Shown here: in pieces, positions 8,648-17,169 of the stretch | Position numbering within the stretch: the first letter of the stretch is position 1 | How the letters are laid out: each line of letters begins with the position of its first letter | Notes under the pieces: model-generated | The model's input: the letters and a program-made list of their open reading frames with translations, nothing else | Told to the model about the DNA's origin: nothing | Databases searched by the model: none | Assembly: GCA_039822005.1 (NCBI GenBank) | Contig: JBCBMZ010000007.1 | Coordinates: 92,255 to 156,254, forward strand | Direction of reading: 5' to 3' | DNA from: JBCBDX01 sp039822005 | GTDB taxonomy: Bacteria; Pseudomonadota; Alphaproteobacteria; Rhizobiales; Rhizobiaceae | Length of the DNA: 64,000 nucleotides | Program-made: the position numbers and the translations under genes

Positions 8648-9775
8648 ATGCAATTTTCACCTCAACAAGATGATGCGCTGATCGCCGTCTCCACATGGAT
8701 GAAGAGTGGGCACACGCAGGTGTTCCGCCTTTTTGGCTATGCGGGTACAGGCAAGACGACGCTTGCCAAGCATTTCGCGGAGGGTGTTGACGGCGATGTG
8801 CAGTTTGCTGCGTTTACCGGCAAAGCTGCGCAGGTAATGCGCGCCAAAGGCGCCTCCAATGCAAAGACCATTCATTCCCTCATCTACCGTCCCCGCGGCG
8901 AAGAAGAGGTTGAGGACGCCGTGTCCGGCAAAAAGGGCATGGCGCCCACATTTGCGATCAACCGGCAATCAGACGTCACCAAAGCCAAGCTCATCGTGGT
9001 CGATGAATGCTCCATGGTGGATGAGCAGTTGGGACGTGATCTGTTGGGTTTCGGGATGCCTGTTTTGGTGTTGGGTGATCCGGAGCAATTGCCACCCATA
9101 TCGGGAGGTGGGTTTTTCACCGATGCAGAGCCCGATTTTCTCCTGACTGAAATTCACCGACAGGCGGCAGAAAACCCCATCACGCGCATGGCGATGGACG
9201 TGCGTGAGGGCAACGAGCTGATCTATGGCGACTATGGTGAGGCCAAAATCATCTCCAAGCAAGATCTTCAAACCGAAGAAGTGCAAGATGCTGATCAGGT
9301 TCTGGTGGGTATCAACCGCACGCGTCGCCGTTTCAATCAGCGCCTGCGTGAGTTACGGGGGTTCGATACGCCCTATCCGCAGTCCGGTGACAAGCTGGTT
9401 TGCCTGCGCAATGACCCGAAGAAGGGCCTGCTGAACGGCTCGCTTTGGCAGGTGATGACATCATCGAAACAGACCGCAAAACCAGGTATCAACCTTTTGG
9501 TGGCGCCTGATGATGGCGACAATGATCGCGGTGCGGCCAAGATCAAACTGCTCAAACAGGCTTTTGAAGCCCCGGATGAAGAAATCGCTTGGCAGCTCAA
9601 GAAACGTTATGACGATTTTGACTTTGGCTACGCGTTGACCGTGCACAAGGCGCAGGGCTCACAGTGGGACAATGTGGTTCTGTTTGATGAGAGCTACGCA
9701 TTCCGCGATATGCGTCAGCGTTGGCTTTATACGGCGGTGACGCGTGCGGCCGAGCGGTTGACAATTGTTAAGTGA
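8648..9775 (+). CDS. RecD-like superfamily 1 DNA helicase / ATPase
   Basis: A 375-residue ATP-dependent helicase of the short RecD-like / AAA_30 group. Walker A is FGYAGTGKTTLAKHF (about residues 30-44), Walker B is VDECSMVDEQLGRDL, followed by LGDPEQLPPI (motif III) and IHRQAAENP (motif IV region). The C-terminal UvrD-like part ends with the motif TVHKAQGSQWDNVVL and YTAVTRAAERL. Start is the ATG at 8648; an extended frame overlaps ilvH and is unlikely. Without RecB or RecC partners it probably works alone, and its DNA substrate is unknown. It overlaps the convergent PP2C gene by eight bases at the 3' ends. Confidence 0.88.
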   Translation: MQFSPQQDDALIAVSTWMKSGHTQVFRLFGYAGTGKTTLAKHFAEGVDGDVQFAAFTGKAAQVMRAKGASNAKTIHSLIYRPRGEEEVEDAVSGKKGMAPTFAINRQSDVTKAKLIVVDECSMVDEQLGRDLLGFGMPVLVLGDPEQLPPISGGGFFTDAEPDFLLTEIHRQAAENPITRMAMDVREGNELIYGDYGEAKIISKQDLQTEEVQDADQVLVGINRTRRRFNQRLRELRGFDTPYPQSGDKLVCLRNDPKKGLLNGSLWQVMTSSKQTAKPGINLLVAPDDGDNDRGAAKIKLLKQAFEAPDEEIAWQLKKRYDDFDFGYALTVHKAQGSQWDNVVLFDESYAFRDMRQRWLYTAVTRAAERLTIVK

Positions 9776-10637
9776 TTTCAAACAGAATTGCGGTCGCGTC
9801 GTCTGACTGCTTCATTCTCGGAAATTTTAGACCGCCGGGATCTTCCACTTCTTCAATATATCGCAGTTCTGCCGCCAGATCGGACAAGCTCTTTTTCTTG
9901 GCGATTTCGATCAATTCGGTTGGCGTATAACATCCGTATTTGCCGACAAGTGCGGAAAATCCGTCCGTTGCCAGTATGCCAGTCGCCGGAAGATTGGCGT
10001 TTAAGCGTTTTGTTGTGAGGTGGTCGGCTGCTTTTGGTTGCACGCCCAACGTCCACACAAGGCCATCGGGTTTGTTGTAGGTGGCACGAATGGCGCGGTC
10101 TTTTGCCAGTGTGTCTGCGTCGGCCAACGCGTTTTGATCGGATTTTAATCCGCCCATACGCTTGATCGCTTCAGAGGCGCGTTTGGTTTCGGAACGGTCG
10201 CCACCGACAAAGCCGGTCGCCTGCTCCAAATGACCATCCGCGCTTACCAGATAGAGCACGCAATCGCCCAAACCGTAGGCGTAAAGATCATCGCCTTCCA
10301 TGCGCAGTGCCTGAAAACCGGCCACGGGAAGGTTCCAATCGGGGATATGATCACCACGCGATGCAAAGGAAACGATTTTGCGCGCGAGCGTATTGGTTTG
10401 CCGGACGATGTCGGTCATCGCGCGCCCTGGCCTTAGCATTTCTTCAAAATGCACTTTGGCGAAGGTTGCGAGCCAAGCTGCATCGCTATCGTGACGCGAA
10501 ACGATGAAGTCCTCGCCAATGCCGGTTGCGCCGTCGATCACAAAGGCACAATGGGCCGTGTGACCCATTTGATCTTCATTGGCTTTGTGTTTTGAGCCGG
10601 GCAGGGTGATGGAATCAAGGATGGACAAGGTCGTCAT
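9768..10637 (-). CDS. PP2C-family serine/threonine phosphatase
   Basis: The 289-residue protein has the PP2C metal-binding pattern: NEDQMG (about residues 20-25), FVIDGATGIGED (about 32-43), a central ILATDGFSALVG (about 222) and the closing SDDATAILFEI at the C-terminus, whose acidic residues bind Mn/Mg. It should dephosphorylate Ser/Thr phosphoproteins in the cytoplasm. It lies 42 bp downstream of a tandem SpoIIAA-like protein on the same strand, suggesting the two act together. No kinase is adjacent. Confidence 0.8.
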   Translation of the reverse strand: MTTLSILDSITLPGSKHKANEDQMGHTAHCAFVIDGATGIGEDFIVSRHDSDAAWLATFAKVHFEEMLRPGRAMTDIVRQTNTLARKIVSFASRGDHIPDWNLPVAGFQALRMEGDDLYAYGLGDCVLYLVSADGHLEQATGFVGGDRSETKRASEAIKRMGGLKSDQNALADADTLAKDRAIRATYNKPDGLVWTLGVQPKAADHLTTKRLNANLPATGILATDGFSALVGKYGCYTPTELIEIAKKKSLSDLAAELRYIEEVEDPGGLKFPRMKQSDDATAILFEIT

Positions 10638-10679
10638 GCTGGCTCAATCATACGCCAACATGTCACCAGTTTGACACCG

Positions 10680-11450
10680 TCACGTCAAAAGCGCCCGCGC
10701 GCCCAGCCATGCCCAGGCTTCATCAAGCTCATCGAGCTTGAAGGTCTTGATGGTGATCGGCAGAAACGATCCGACAAACTGGGCTGTCGCTGCCAAGAAT
10801 GGCGGTCCACCAACAATGGCATACTGGTCGATCTGAGAAATGCTTCCGGTCTTGGACTTCCAGGTGTCGGTGTCAAACAGCATCCCCAGTTCAAATCCTT
10901 CATATTCGCGCACGATCACCATGAGATTGACCTTACCATGTTGTTTGTAGGCATCGCCAAGGAAGCCGAACATGGCGCCTGCGTCGCCGGCCCGGATTTT
11001 GTCTCGGATTTCGAAAACGACCAGATTGGGCTGATTACTTGCAAGCCTAACCACTGACGGTTCATATTCTGGCTCGGGTATGTCTTCACCGGCGACGAAA
11101 CCTCTGGCGAGGTCTTCATCGTCGGTAGCAAATGTTCGCATGTCGATCCCGCCAAACAACTGGTTTTCAATCCAGACAATGGATTTCAACCAATCGGCGT
11201 TGGTAAGAACTGCGATGCGTTGGTAGCGTTTGAGATCTGACAGGTGGATCAAGCCATAGCGCGCATCGGAAATGACCGCCTCGATCGTCATGCCCTCAAA
11301 TTTTGACAGGTCGATCAGCAGGTTCAGCGCTTCGTTGTCTGTCGCCGCCGCGTTCAGTTCCCTGGTCGCACGGTCGATATCATTGCGTTCCAATTTGCCT
11401 GTTACGCGCAGCAAAAGCTGCCCCTCGTCAATGGATTCAACTTCAATCAT
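10680..11450 (-). CDS. Tandem SpoIIAA-like (STAS/CRAL-TRIO fold) protein
   Basis: The 256-residue protein seems to contain two copies of the SpoIIAA-like domain (PF11964-type, about 120 residues each): residues 1-118, with LLIDLSKFEGMTIEAV and RIAVLTNADWLKSI, and residues 130-256, with VNLMVIVREYEGFELG and YAIVGGPPFLAATAQFVGSF, each ending in an acidic-aromatic stretch. Members are usually single-domain. The fold resembles anti-anti-sigma factors but the phosphorylated serine of true SpoIIAA is not obvious. It precedes the PP2C phosphatase gene by 42 bp, a pairing reminiscent of partner-switching modules. An SD-like GGAGG precedes the ATG. Confidence 0.72.
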   Translation of the reverse strand: MIEVESIDEGQLLLRVTGKLERNDIDRATRELNAAATDNEALNLLIDLSKFEGMTIEAVISDARYGLIHLSDLKRYQRIAVLTNADWLKSIVWIENQLFGGIDMRTFATDDEDLARGFVAGEDIPEPEYEPSVVRLASNQPNLVVFEIRDKIRAGDAGAMFGFLGDAYKQHGKVNLMVIVREYEGFELGMLFDTDTWKSKTGSISQIDQYAIVGGPPFLAATAQFVGSFLPITIKTFKLDELDEAWAWLGARALLT

Positions 11451-11533
11451 GGAAACCTCCTTTTCCGCTCACATTTATGTGGTGATTAACGCCTTTGATC
11501 GCTATAAGCGGGCGCTTTTCAGGGACCAAAATC

Positions 11534-12286
11534 ATGCCAGCGAAATTGTCGGTGAACATGAATGCCGTCGCGCTGCTGCGTAACAGACGGGATTTGCCGT
11601 GGCCTGATGTTGTCCATCTGGGGCGCATTGCCCTGCAAGCTGGCGCCCATGGTTTGACGGTTCATCCAAGGCCCGATCAGCGCCATATCCGGTTTACGGA
11701 TTTGCCTGATTTGCGTGCATTGATCGATGATGAATTTCCCGATGCGGAGTTCAATATTGAAGGCTACCCCAGCGAAGAATTTCTTGATCTGGTGGAGGCT
11801 AACGAGCCTGAGCAGGTCACGCTCGTCCCAGATGATCCGGCTCAGGCAACATCGGATCATGGTTGGGATTTTGTCGGCAAGGAAAACTATTTGCGTGACC
11901 ACGTGCAGCGCTTGAAGTCCTCGGGCTTTCGCGTGTCACTCTTTTGCGATCCGGACGCCGGGCCCGAAATGATGGCACGCGCCAAAGCAACCGGTGCGGA
12001 TCGGATCGAACTCTATACCGGCCCTTATGGCGGCACATATGATGATCCTGCCGAAGCGGCGCGGCAATTGGAAACGCTTTTGTCAACGGCGTGCCATGCA
12101 GAAGCGGTCGGACTTGGCGTTAACGCCGGGCACGATTTAACGGTCGAAAACCTCAATCCGCTCGCCGAGGCCGTGCCGCAACTGGCCGAAGTCTCTATCG
12201 GTCATGGCCTGACCGCTGATGCGCTCGAGTTTGGATATGCGGGCGCTGTGAAGCGGTTTTTGACCGCGCTCGAGGCTAACTATTAG
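11534..12286 (+). CDS. pdxJ: Pyridoxine 5'-phosphate synthase PdxJ
   Basis: Condenses 3-amino-2-oxopropyl phosphate with deoxyxylulose 5-phosphate to form pyridoxine 5'-phosphate (DXP-dependent vitamin B6 route). The 250-residue TIM barrel shows LSVNMNAVALLRNRR at the N-terminus, GLTVHPRPDQRHIR (about residues 38-51), VTLVPDDPAQATSDHGWDF (about 93-111), ADRIELYTGPY and the phosphate-binding GLGVNAGHDLT and EVSIGHGLTADAL. It starts at the ATG 11534; the longer upstream frame lacks family similarity. It overlaps the convergent radical SAM gene by four bases. Confidence 0.96.
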   Translation: MPAKLSVNMNAVALLRNRRDLPWPDVVHLGRIALQAGAHGLTVHPRPDQRHIRFTDLPDLRALIDDEFPDAEFNIEGYPSEEFLDLVEANEPEQVTLVPDDPAQATSDHGWDFVGKENYLRDHVQRLKSSGFRVSLFCDPDAGPEMMARAKATGADRIELYTGPYGGTYDDPAEAARQLETLLSTACHAEAVGLGVNAGHDLTVENLNPLAEAVPQLAEVSIGHGLTADALEFGYAGAVKRFLTALEANY

Positions 12287-13428
12287 TTGCCTTGAAAGGG
12301 CGTTGGTCGTTTGCCGCGCCTTGAAGCATTGGCAGCGGCGAAATCGTCCATGGACCGGCGGCCTTCAATAGTACTGGATTCTTTTCGGACCGAGTGGCTG
12401 ATGCCGCAGAAGGCATTACAGCTCCGCATTTTTTTGCGAATGTTTTCCGCGCCGTACCAAAAATCGGTCAGATCGCCTGGTTTGTCCAATGGCTTGCCTT
12501 CAAAGCCGTTGGCAAAGCATAAGCGCGCCACACCGTAGTGATTGACCATGATGTTGCGGTCATAGGTGTTGCAAATGTGGGCCTTGGTGCGCCCGCTTGA
12601 TTGCCAGCCATTGATGCGGTCATTAACTTCGCTCAATGAATCGAAGTACATGGAAACATCCTGTTTCCAGGCCGGATTGAGTTGCAGGTTGAAGCGCTTG
12701 TCGCAGCGGTTGATGATTTCCATCATCTCATCCTGGTCGATTTCGCCTTCATCTTCAAAAAAGCGATCCACATCGCCCAATGCGCCGAAGCTTGGTTGCA
12801 GGAAGTTCAGTTTCAGATGGTCAGCGCCGATATCATTGAGAACGAAGTCGTAGAATTGTTCGATCAATTTGTAGTTCGACTTGAAGATCAGACCCATGAC
12901 GATGATGCGCGCGTTGGCCTGCGGGTGCCTGTCGCGGGCTTCAACAAGCAAGCGCAAAGCACGTACCGCCTTGTCGAAAGCACCGTTTACACCGCGTGTC
13001 TTGTCATGAACGGCCGGGTCGTGGCTGTTGAGTGAGATCGAAATCTCATGCGGTCCTTCGCGCACCATGCGGTCGGCCATGTCGCTGTTGCGGATGCGGG
13101 TGCCGTTGACGACAGAAAGTATGCGAATGCCTTTGCTGCGCGCGACCGCGCACATACCGAAGTATTCTTCCAGATCGAGCATGGGTTCGCCACCGCAGAT
13201 AACGAGCGATCCATGCGGGCTCATATGCGCGAATTCACCGATGATATTTTCTTTTTGCGTCAGCGACAGATAATTGGCGCGGTCGTCATCATCGCGCATC
13301 CAAAAATCACAATGGGTGCACTTCAAGTTGCAGCGCTTGTTGACTTCCATGAACATGAAACGCGGCGGCAAAAGTTTGCCTTTTACGCCCATGCCATGTT
13401 CCTGGAATTTTCGTAAGATCAAGTTCAT
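12283..13428 (-). CDS. Radical SAM protein with SPASM-like C-terminus
   Basis: The 381-residue protein has the radical SAM cluster motif CNLKCTHC (Cys33, Cys37, Cys40), a GGEP motif in ICGGEPML and a SAM-contacting ISISLNSHDP strand. The C-terminal third has further cysteines (HICNTYDRN, ARLCFANGF, SCNAFCGISH) in a SPASM/twitch-like arrangement, consistent with auxiliary iron-sulphur clusters. Such proteins modify peptides, sugars or tRNA; the substrate here is not recognisable. It overlaps the upstream glycosyltransferase gene by four bases (ATGA), so it is co-transcribed with two family-25 glycosyltransferases. No precursor peptide gene was seen. Confidence 0.85.
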   Translation of the reverse strand: MNLILRKFQEHGMGVKGKLLPPRFMFMEVNKRCNLKCTHCDFWMRDDDDRANYLSLTQKENIIGEFAHMSPHGSLVICGGEPMLDLEEYFGMCAVARSKGIRILSVVNGTRIRNSDMADRMVREGPHEISISLNSHDPAVHDKTRGVNGAFDKAVRALRLLVEARDRHPQANARIIVMGLIFKSNYKLIEQFYDFVLNDIGADHLKLNFLQPSFGALGDVDRFFEDEGEIDQDEMMEIINRCDKRFNLQLNPAWKQDVSMYFDSLSEVNDRINGWQSSGRTKAHICNTYDRNIMVNHYGVARLCFANGFEGKPLDKPGDLTDFWYGAENIRKKMRSCNAFCGISHSVRKESSTIEGRRSMDDFAAANASRRGKRPTPFQGN

Positions 13429-14270
13429 TCAATATTGTCCAAAAACTCGACGAAAGCACCGCCAGAATATTCGCACGGTTCACCAATGGGCGTTCGGATA
13501 TACTGATAGATTAAACTCTCGACTTGGAAAAGGGGGCGCGACAACTCGCGGACAATTTTGGGGCTTGGCAGTGGGCACATGAAATTGTTGTTTCGGTAGG
13601 GATGGACAAACGCGCGCGTGCTTTCAAGACTGCTCGTTTCATCAATCGTGTGTTCAATCGCATGGAGCCGGTGCCGCTGGACCGCTAGTGCGGGAGCGCT
13701 CTGAAAGATTTTGACAGGGGGCGGATCGGAGCAACGCCGGTCGAACAGCCATGTGTCAACCGGCACATCAATGCGCGTTGGCGCTTTGGCCAGTAAGCGG
13801 GCGGTTTTGGGCGATAGGATGTAGGCAGCGGCCCCAAAATCCCCGGCAGCGAGCGAATAGAAACCGACATGCCGTGTTTTCAATGGTTTTCGCCGCCCGA
13901 CTTTGAATTCCTTGTTGTAGGTTTCCAGCCGTAGAACCTCCCAGTCAGCCTGGCTGCCGATATCTGACAAAACATCTGGCAATTTCTTCGACAAAACCAC
14001 ATCATCTTCCAAAATCAGCGCGTTGTGGTTGGTTGGATCGTCGGAAGCCTGTTGCCAGACTTTTTTGTGGCTCAAAGCGCATGCATATTCAGTGATGGAT
14101 ATGCGCTTCTTGTCGTTGAGCCTTTCCCAGTTTGCGATTTCAACCGCGCTCAAACTATCGGGGGTAACGGCGGACACGCGTTGAAAGGTGAGCCCCAGAT
14201 CCTTGGCTTGCCTGGTCATGATGGCCCAGCGATCCGTTTTTTTATCTAGGTTGATGACGTAGATTTGCAT
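13425..14270 (-). CDS. Glycosyltransferase family 25 protein (first of two)
   Basis: The 281-residue product begins with IYVINLDKKTDRW, the hallmark start of family-25 glycosyltransferases (LPS galactosyltransferases and relatives), followed by ACALSHKKVWQ (about 63-73) and the nucleotide-sugar-binding ALILEDDVVLSKKL (about 88-101, EDD). The region GDFGAAAYILSPKTARLL is also family-typical. Probably adds a sugar to lipopolysaccharide or another envelope glycan at the cytoplasmic face. A related paralogue lies 38 bp upstream; the radical SAM gene overlaps its end. Confidence 0.88.
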   Translation of the reverse strand: MQIYVINLDKKTDRWAIMTRQAKDLGLTFQRVSAVTPDSLSAVEIANWERLNDKKRISITEYACALSHKKVWQQASDDPTNHNALILEDDVVLSKKLPDVLSDIGSQADWEVLRLETYNKEFKVGRRKPLKTRHVGFYSLAAGDFGAAAYILSPKTARLLAKAPTRIDVPVDTWLFDRRCSDPPPVKIFQSAPALAVQRHRLHAIEHTIDETSSLESTRAFVHPYRNNNFMCPLPSPKIVRELSRPLFQVESLIYQYIRTPIGEPCEYSGGAFVEFLDNIE

Positions 14271-14308
14271 GTTGATTGCCGCACGCGATGCTTTCGCGCC
14301 AAGATTTC

Positions 14309-15139
14309 CTATAGATCACCAGAATAGGGGACGTAAATCTTTCGGCTGCGGTAGAATACCGGATTGCCGGACCGGTATCGACGGGACATCATTTTCAGCC
14401 GCCGGATGAAGCGAGCCCATTCTCGCTCAAGATATGACATGTCGTCCTCGGGACCGGGAACCGTGAAATCGTCCACCCGGTCGACACGGGCGTGATGAAT
14501 GTCACTATCGGAATCCGCCAGTGCGACCCCTTCCAACAGGTGCTTTTGGATTGAAATGGAAGGCACAAGCTGCCGACATTGCACGCCCTCCGGTTTGGGA
14601 AATTGCAGATCGAACAGCCAAATATCAATAGGCATGGGGTGTTTGAAAGGATCGGCGACGATACGCTTGGCTGCTTCATAGCCGACCAAATAGGCGCCGC
14701 ATCCCGGGTCAAACCGGTCAAGGCCAAAGGTGCTGAACGTTGGAGAAATATCCATCGCTGGTATTTGGAGGCGCATACGTGGGTTAACCCGCTCCAGCCG
14801 GACCAAATCGCTGGCTTCCATGCGGTTGGATAATTGCTCGATCACCGGCTTGAAAGAGGGGGCCGGTACAGCATCATCTTCCAAAACAATGCCAACAGGA
14901 TCTGTACCGGATGCAATTTGCCCGATAGCACGGATATGGCTGCAAAAGCAGGCCAATTCGACCTCGCTAATACGCAAACCATCGCGCATCGCTTTCAACC
15001 CTGCCCGCGCTTCATCCGGCAGGTTTTTCGGTGTTGTTGCCGAGAGGCGTTCATAGGGCATGCCGACTTCATCGAGACGTTCGCTTATGCGCGCCCAACG
15101 GTCGGTTCGCCTGTCCAGATTTATGACTTGGATTTTCAC
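14309..15139 (-). CDS. Glycosyltransferase family 25 protein (second of two)
   Basis: The 276-residue protein parallels its downstream neighbour: IQVINLDRRTDRWARI at the start, ELACFCSHIRAI (about 60-71), GIVLEDDAVPAPSF (about 82-95) and DPGCGAYLVGYEAAKRI. The pair look like an old tandem duplication, since the shared motifs are strong but the rest is diverged. Likely an envelope-glycan sugar transferase. It is the first gene of a three-gene minus-strand unit with the other family-25 protein and the radical SAM protein. The TetR-ilvC genes diverge from it. Confidence 0.88.
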   Translation of the reverse strand: MKIQVINLDRRTDRWARISERLDEVGMPYERLSATTPKNLPDEARAGLKAMRDGLRISEVELACFCSHIRAIGQIASGTDPVGIVLEDDAVPAPSFKPVIEQLSNRMEASDLVRLERVNPRMRLQIPAMDISPTFSTFGLDRFDPGCGAYLVGYEAAKRIVADPFKHPMPIDIWLFDLQFPKPEGVQCRQLVPSISIQKHLLEGVALADSDSDIHHARVDRVDDFTVPGPEDDMSYLEREWARFIRRLKMMSRRYRSGNPVFYRSRKIYVPYSGDL

Positions 15140-15274
15140 CGGCTTTTGCCCCGGCTCCTAATGTGCGATTTCATTGTACCCTGATGCGTCTAATGAGTTC
15201 TGGGCACGAAAAAATCAAATCCAAATGTCCGACAGGATTTGAATGGCCTTGGAAATATCTACTTGACGTCGAAC

Positions 15275-15290
15275 CGTACCGTACGGTACG
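15275..15290. promoter_or_regulatory. Perfect 16-bp palindrome, probable TetR operator
   Basis: CGTACCGTACGGTACG is its own reverse complement. It lies 27 bp before the TetR-family start codon and just downstream of TTGACG at 15263-15268, so a bound repressor would cover a promoter between the divergent glycosyltransferase and tetR genes. Autoregulation of tetR, perhaps with ilvC behind it, is likely. Confidence 0.7.
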
Positions 15291-15317
15291 TCGCACCCTC
15301 AAGCGTTGGACAGTGGC

Positions 15318-15971
15318 ATGAATTACCAATCAAAACTGGAAGAGAGTGAATTTACAGACCGCCAGGCGCAGGTGCTTGAAGCCGGTCTGGCTTTGCTTGT
15401 TGCGGGCGGTGAGAAGGCGATCACCACGGCCGGATTAGCGCGCGCCGCCAATTGCTCAAAGGAGAGCCTCTATAAGTGGTTTGGTGACCGCGAAGGCGTT
15501 TTGTCAGCCATGATCGCCTATCAGGCATCGAAGGTTCGTGTGCCGGCAGCTGCTGCCAGCGCCAACCGCAGTGCGCAAGAGTTTCGTTCGGATTTTGAGG
15601 CGTTCGGCAATGATCTCCTGTCAGTGCTTTCCGGCTCGACATCCATTGCGCTTAACCGTTTGGCGATTGGGCAAGCCAGCGCAGACGGCGCGCCTTTGGG
15701 TGACCTACTCATCAAGCGGGGTCGTTCCGCGATCGGGGCGCGGGCAAAAGCCCTTTTGGAAGCCGCGCGGCGTGCCGGGCATTTGCGTTTTGATGACACG
15801 GAAGAAGCTTTTGGGACGCTTTACGGCCTGCTGATCCGCGATATGCATGTCCGCATGTTGCTCGGTGAAAAACAGACGTCGCTTGGTTTGCCCCTCGACC
15901 AGTCCAGAAAGGTCGAGCGCGCGGTTGATCATTTCTACCGGCTCTATGGGGCCGAGTTTGCAAAGCTCTAA
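15318..15971 (+). CDS. TetR-family transcriptional regulator
   Basis: The 217-residue protein has an N-terminal helix-turn-helix with TTAGLARAANCSKESLYKWF (about residues 37-56) and GDREGVLSAMIAYQ, typical of TetR/AcrR, followed by an all-helical ligand domain of the AefR-like kind. The ATG at 15318 is preferred to an upstream TTG at 15306. A perfect palindrome lies 27 bp upstream. ilvC follows 38 bp after its stop with no evident terminator, so this regulator may be co-transcribed with ilvC; the effector is unknown, but a branched-chain metabolite would fit. Confidence 0.88.
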   Translation: MNYQSKLEESEFTDRQAQVLEAGLALLVAGGEKAITTAGLARAANCSKESLYKWFGDREGVLSAMIAYQASKVRVPAAAASANRSAQEFRSDFEAFGNDLLSVLSGSTSIALNRLAIGQASADGAPLGDLLIKRGRSAIGARAKALLEAARRAGHLRFDDTEEAFGTLYGLLIRDMHVRMLLGEKQTSLGLPLDQSRKVERAVDHFYRLYGAEFAKL

Positions 15972-16009
15972 TCAAAAATAATTCGGACACAACGGGAAGG
16001 AACAAAACC

Positions 16010-17029
16010 ATGCGTGTGTATTATGACCGCGATGCGGATCTCAATCTGATCAAAGGCAAGAGGGTCCTCATTGTGGGCTATGGTTCGCAGGGGCGTGCAC
16101 ACGCCATGAACCTGAAGGACTCCGGTGCTGAGAGTGTGCGCATCGCGCTGCGCGAAGGCTCAACGACGGCGCTTAAGGCAGAAGCCGACGGATTCACTGT
16201 GATGAACGTTGCAGATGGTGCTGCTTGGGCCGAGTTGCTCATGATGGCAACGCCGGATGAATTGCAGGCCGACATCTACAAAGAACACATTGCAGGCAAC
16301 ATCAATGATGGCGCAGCGATTGCATTTGCGCACGGGTTAAACGTTCACTTTGGTCTTATCGAGCCGAAAAATACGGTCGATGTTGTCATGATCGCGCCCA
16401 AGGGGCCGGGTCACACGGTGCGCGGCGAATATATGAAGGGCGGCGGCGTGCCTTGCTTGATTGCGATCCACCATGATGCGTCGGGCAATGCTCACGATCT
16501 TGCACTTTCCTATGCATGTGGCGTTGGCGGCGGCCGTTCTGGCATCATTGAAACCAACTTTAAGGAAGAGTGCGAGACTGACCTGTTTGGTGAGCAGGCT
16601 GTTCTTTGTGGTGGCCTCGTCGAACTGATCCGTGCTGGTTTCGAGACACTGGTTGAAGGCGGTTATGCGCCTGAGATGGCTTATTTTGAGTGCTTGCATG
16701 AAGTAAAGCTTATCGTTGACCTGATTTACGAAGGCGGCATTGCCAACATGAACTACTCTATCTCCAATACGGCTGAGTGGGGTGAATATGTGACCGGCCC
16801 GCGCATCGTGACGTCAGAAACGAAGGCCGAGATGAAGCGCGTTCTGGAAGATATCCAGACTGGTAAATTCACATCGGAGTGGATGCAGGAATACCGCTCT
16901 GGTGCCGCCCGCTTCAAAGGTATTCGCCGCGTTAATGACGCGCACCAGATTGAAGAGGTGGGCGAAAAATTGCGCGGCATGATGCCTTGGATCAAATCCA
17001 ACGCGTTGGTTGACAAAGAAAAGAACTAA
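16010..17029 (+). CDS. ilvC: Ketol-acid reductoisomerase IlvC (class I)
   Basis: Converts acetolactate to dihydroxy-isovalerate (and the isoleucine counterpart) using Mg2+ and NADPH, the step after IlvBH. The 339-residue, class I length protein has the Rossmann motif VLIVGYGSQGRAHAMNL (about residues 19-35), MIAPKGPGHTVRGEY (about 127-141), the Mg ligands in ECETDLFGEQAVLCGG (about 188-203) and the C-terminal knotted helical domain with SNTAEWG. SD GGAA lies close upstream of the ATG. A strong terminator follows at 17052-17082. It lies about 7.4 kb downstream of ilvH. Confidence 0.97.
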   Translation: MRVYYDRDADLNLIKGKRVLIVGYGSQGRAHAMNLKDSGAESVRIALREGSTTALKAEADGFTVMNVADGAAWAELLMMATPDELQADIYKEHIAGNINDGAAIAFAHGLNVHFGLIEPKNTVDVVMIAPKGPGHTVRGEYMKGGGVPCLIAIHHDASGNAHDLALSYACGVGGGRSGIIETNFKEECETDLFGEQAVLCGGLVELIRAGFETLVEGGYAPEMAYFECLHEVKLIVDLIYEGGIANMNYSISNTAEWGEYVTGPRIVTSETKAEMKRVLEDIQTGKFTSEWMQEYRSGAARFKGIRRVNDAHQIEEVGEKLRGMMPWIKSNALVDKEKN

Positions 17030-17051
17030 ACGTTCCCGACAGTCTCACAAA

Positions 17052-17082
17052 AGCCGTCGCGCATTGCGGCGGCTCTTTTTTT
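17052..17082 (+). terminator. Rho-independent terminator after ilvC
   Basis: AGCCGTCGC (17052-17060), a five-base loop and GCGGCGGCT (17066-17074) form a nine-pair stem with one T-G wobble, followed by C and seven T (17076-17082). It is 23 bp after the ilvC stop and separates ilvC from the NUDIX operon. Confidence 0.88.
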
Positions 17083-17169
17083 GGTTAGGCGGTTTGTCAT
17101 GCACCATTTGTGGCGCCAATAGTTCCAAACCGGTTGACATCGCCTGCCAGTGCCGTTTTGGCTCTACTC

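Noticed and set aside
10637..10680. Partner-switching sigma regulation by the SpoIIAA-like/PP2C pair
   Set aside because: No anti-sigma kinase or sigma factor gene is adjacent and the phosphoserine of SpoIIAA is not recognisable; kept only as an analogy.
17134..17139. Perfect TTGACA upstream of the NUDIX gene
   Set aside because: No acceptable -10 at 16-18 bases; treated as coincidental, although it bears on the choice of start codon.
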